Of a stretch of DNA of 5,028 nucleotides, positions 4,903 through 5,028 are shown piece by piece. The notes under the pieces are model-generated. The model searched no databases and was not told where the DNA came from. It saw only the letters and a program-made list of their open reading frames with translations. The stretch covers positions 1-5,028 of the forward strand of contig JAGNPP010000203.1 of the NCBI GenBank assembly GCA_017989575.1, in the 5' to 3' direction. This stretch comes from Chryseobacterium sp. Lineage in GTDB: Bacteria; Bacteroidota; Bacteroidia; Flavobacteriales; Weeksellaceae. Position numbers and translations under genes: made by a program. The stretch's first letter is position 1. Each line of letters opens with the position of its first letter.

Positions 4903-4921
4903 TGGCGGAGTGGACGGGACT
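4903..4921 (-). repeat. attR: 19-bp att repeat within tRNA-Asp
   Basis: These 19 bases form the 3' end of the tRNA and match 202-220 exactly. The crossover replaced this part of the tRNA with the identical copy carried by the element. The integrase gene and the right arm-type sites lie on the element side. Confidence 0.92.
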
Positions 4922-4979
4922 CGAACCCGCGACCCCCGGCGTGACAGGCCGGTATTCTAACCAACTGAACTACCACTCC
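4903..4979 (-). tRNA. tRNA-Asp (GTC)
   Basis: On the minus strand a full 77-nt cloverleaf can be read, including an encoded CCA. The acceptor GGAGTGG pairs with CCACTCC, and the D region reads AGTTCAGTTGGTTAG. The anticodon stem CCGGC/GCCGG holds the loop CTGTCAC with anticodon GTC (4943-4945 on the plus strand), and the T arm contains GTTCGAG. The 19 bases at its 3' end are the att repeat, so the integrated element has restored the gene completely. Its promoter should lie to the right of the window. Its former terminator is probably at 160-195. Confidence 0.97.
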
Positions 4980-5028
4980 TGGCAGGCAGCTTTTGCTTGC
5001 ATTCTTCACGCAAGCCAAGCGCTACAAC
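4980..5028. other. Right chromosomal flank, tRNA 5' leader
   Basis: The 49 bases upstream of tRNA-Asp hold no gene. A 6-bp hairpin GCTTGC with GCAAGC (4995-5000 with 5010-5015) is visible. The tRNA promoter, or another tRNA in tandem, would have to lie beyond the window. Confidence 0.5.

Larger units (their letters stand above)
202..4921. mobile_element. Minimal integrative mobilizable element inserted in tRNA-Asp
   Basis: The element is bounded by 19-bp direct repeats of the tRNA-Asp 3' end, so the excised circle would be 4701 bp. It carries a tyrosine integrase next to the tRNA and a Mob_Pre/MOBV-like relaxase, the two hallmarks of an integrative mobilizable element. It also carries a candidate oriT, a PH-domain membrane protein and one unrecognised small protein. 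No replication initiator, excisionase, mating-pair formation gene or capsid gene was seen, so transfer would need a helper. The interior is AT-rich compared with the flanks, which suggests horizontal acquisition. All expected catalytic residues of the integrase and the metal-binding motif of the relaxase are present, so the element may still be active. Confidence 0.88.

Noticed and set aside
202..4921. Prophage remnant or satellite phage
   Set aside because: The tRNA-integrated layout is phage-like, but no capsid, packaging, replication or phage-control gene is present, while a relaxase is.
4769..4960. Open reading frame on the plus strand across the tRNA
   Set aside because: It runs antisense to tRNA-Asp and the integrase start. 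Its GVDGTRTRDPRRDRPVF end is the familiar false translation of a tRNA read backwards.

Overview
The window holds a complete, very small integrative element of about 4.7 kb inserted at the 3' end of a tRNA-Asp gene, with short chromosomal flanks on both sides. The flanks (about 1-201 and 4922-5028) look GC-richer than the interior. The left flank carries an intergenic repeat of a type I associate from memory with Comamonadaceae (Betaproteobacteria), so a host in or near that family is my best guess. The interior is visibly AT-rich and looks acquired.

Layout from left to right. A 13-codon tail of an unidentified chromosomal gene is followed by the dispersed repeat and two terminators. The second terminator, read on the minus strand, is probably the original terminator of tRNA-Asp, now cut off from it by the insertion. 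At 202 begins a 19-bp copy of the tRNA 3' end (attL), then three putative integrase arm-type sites in exact 12-bp steps. Next come a small membrane-anchored bacterial PH-domain (bPH2/DUF304-like) gene on the plus strand and a strong bidirectional terminator. About 640 bp without a gene follow. That stretch is full of structure: a promoter-terminator pair that could make a small RNA of about 90 nt, a roughly 245-nt region closed by a perfect 9-bp stem, and a 17-bp perfect inverted repeat.

On the minus strand lie a Mob_Pre/MOBV-like relaxase with a coiled-coil tail, preceded by a promoter and a highly foldable region that is a good oriT candidate; an unrecognised 129-aa protein with its own promoter, ribosome binding site and terminator; and a 446-aa tyrosine recombinase with all catalytic residues. 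The integrase starts 76 bp beyond the tRNA, inside a perfect 15-bp hairpin whose loop holds two more arm-type sites with the same 12-bp spacing. The intact tRNA-Asp(GTC), containing attR, closes the element.

I infer that the integrase inserts and excises the element at tRNA-Asp. The relaxase would nick the excised circle at the candidate oriT so that it moves through a helper plasmid's or ICE's conjugation machinery. No replication gene, excisionase, mating-pore gene or recognisable resistance gene is present, so this is a minimal integrative mobilizable element (IME). The PH-domain protein, the 129-aa protein and the noncoding 870-1400 block are the only cargo candidates.
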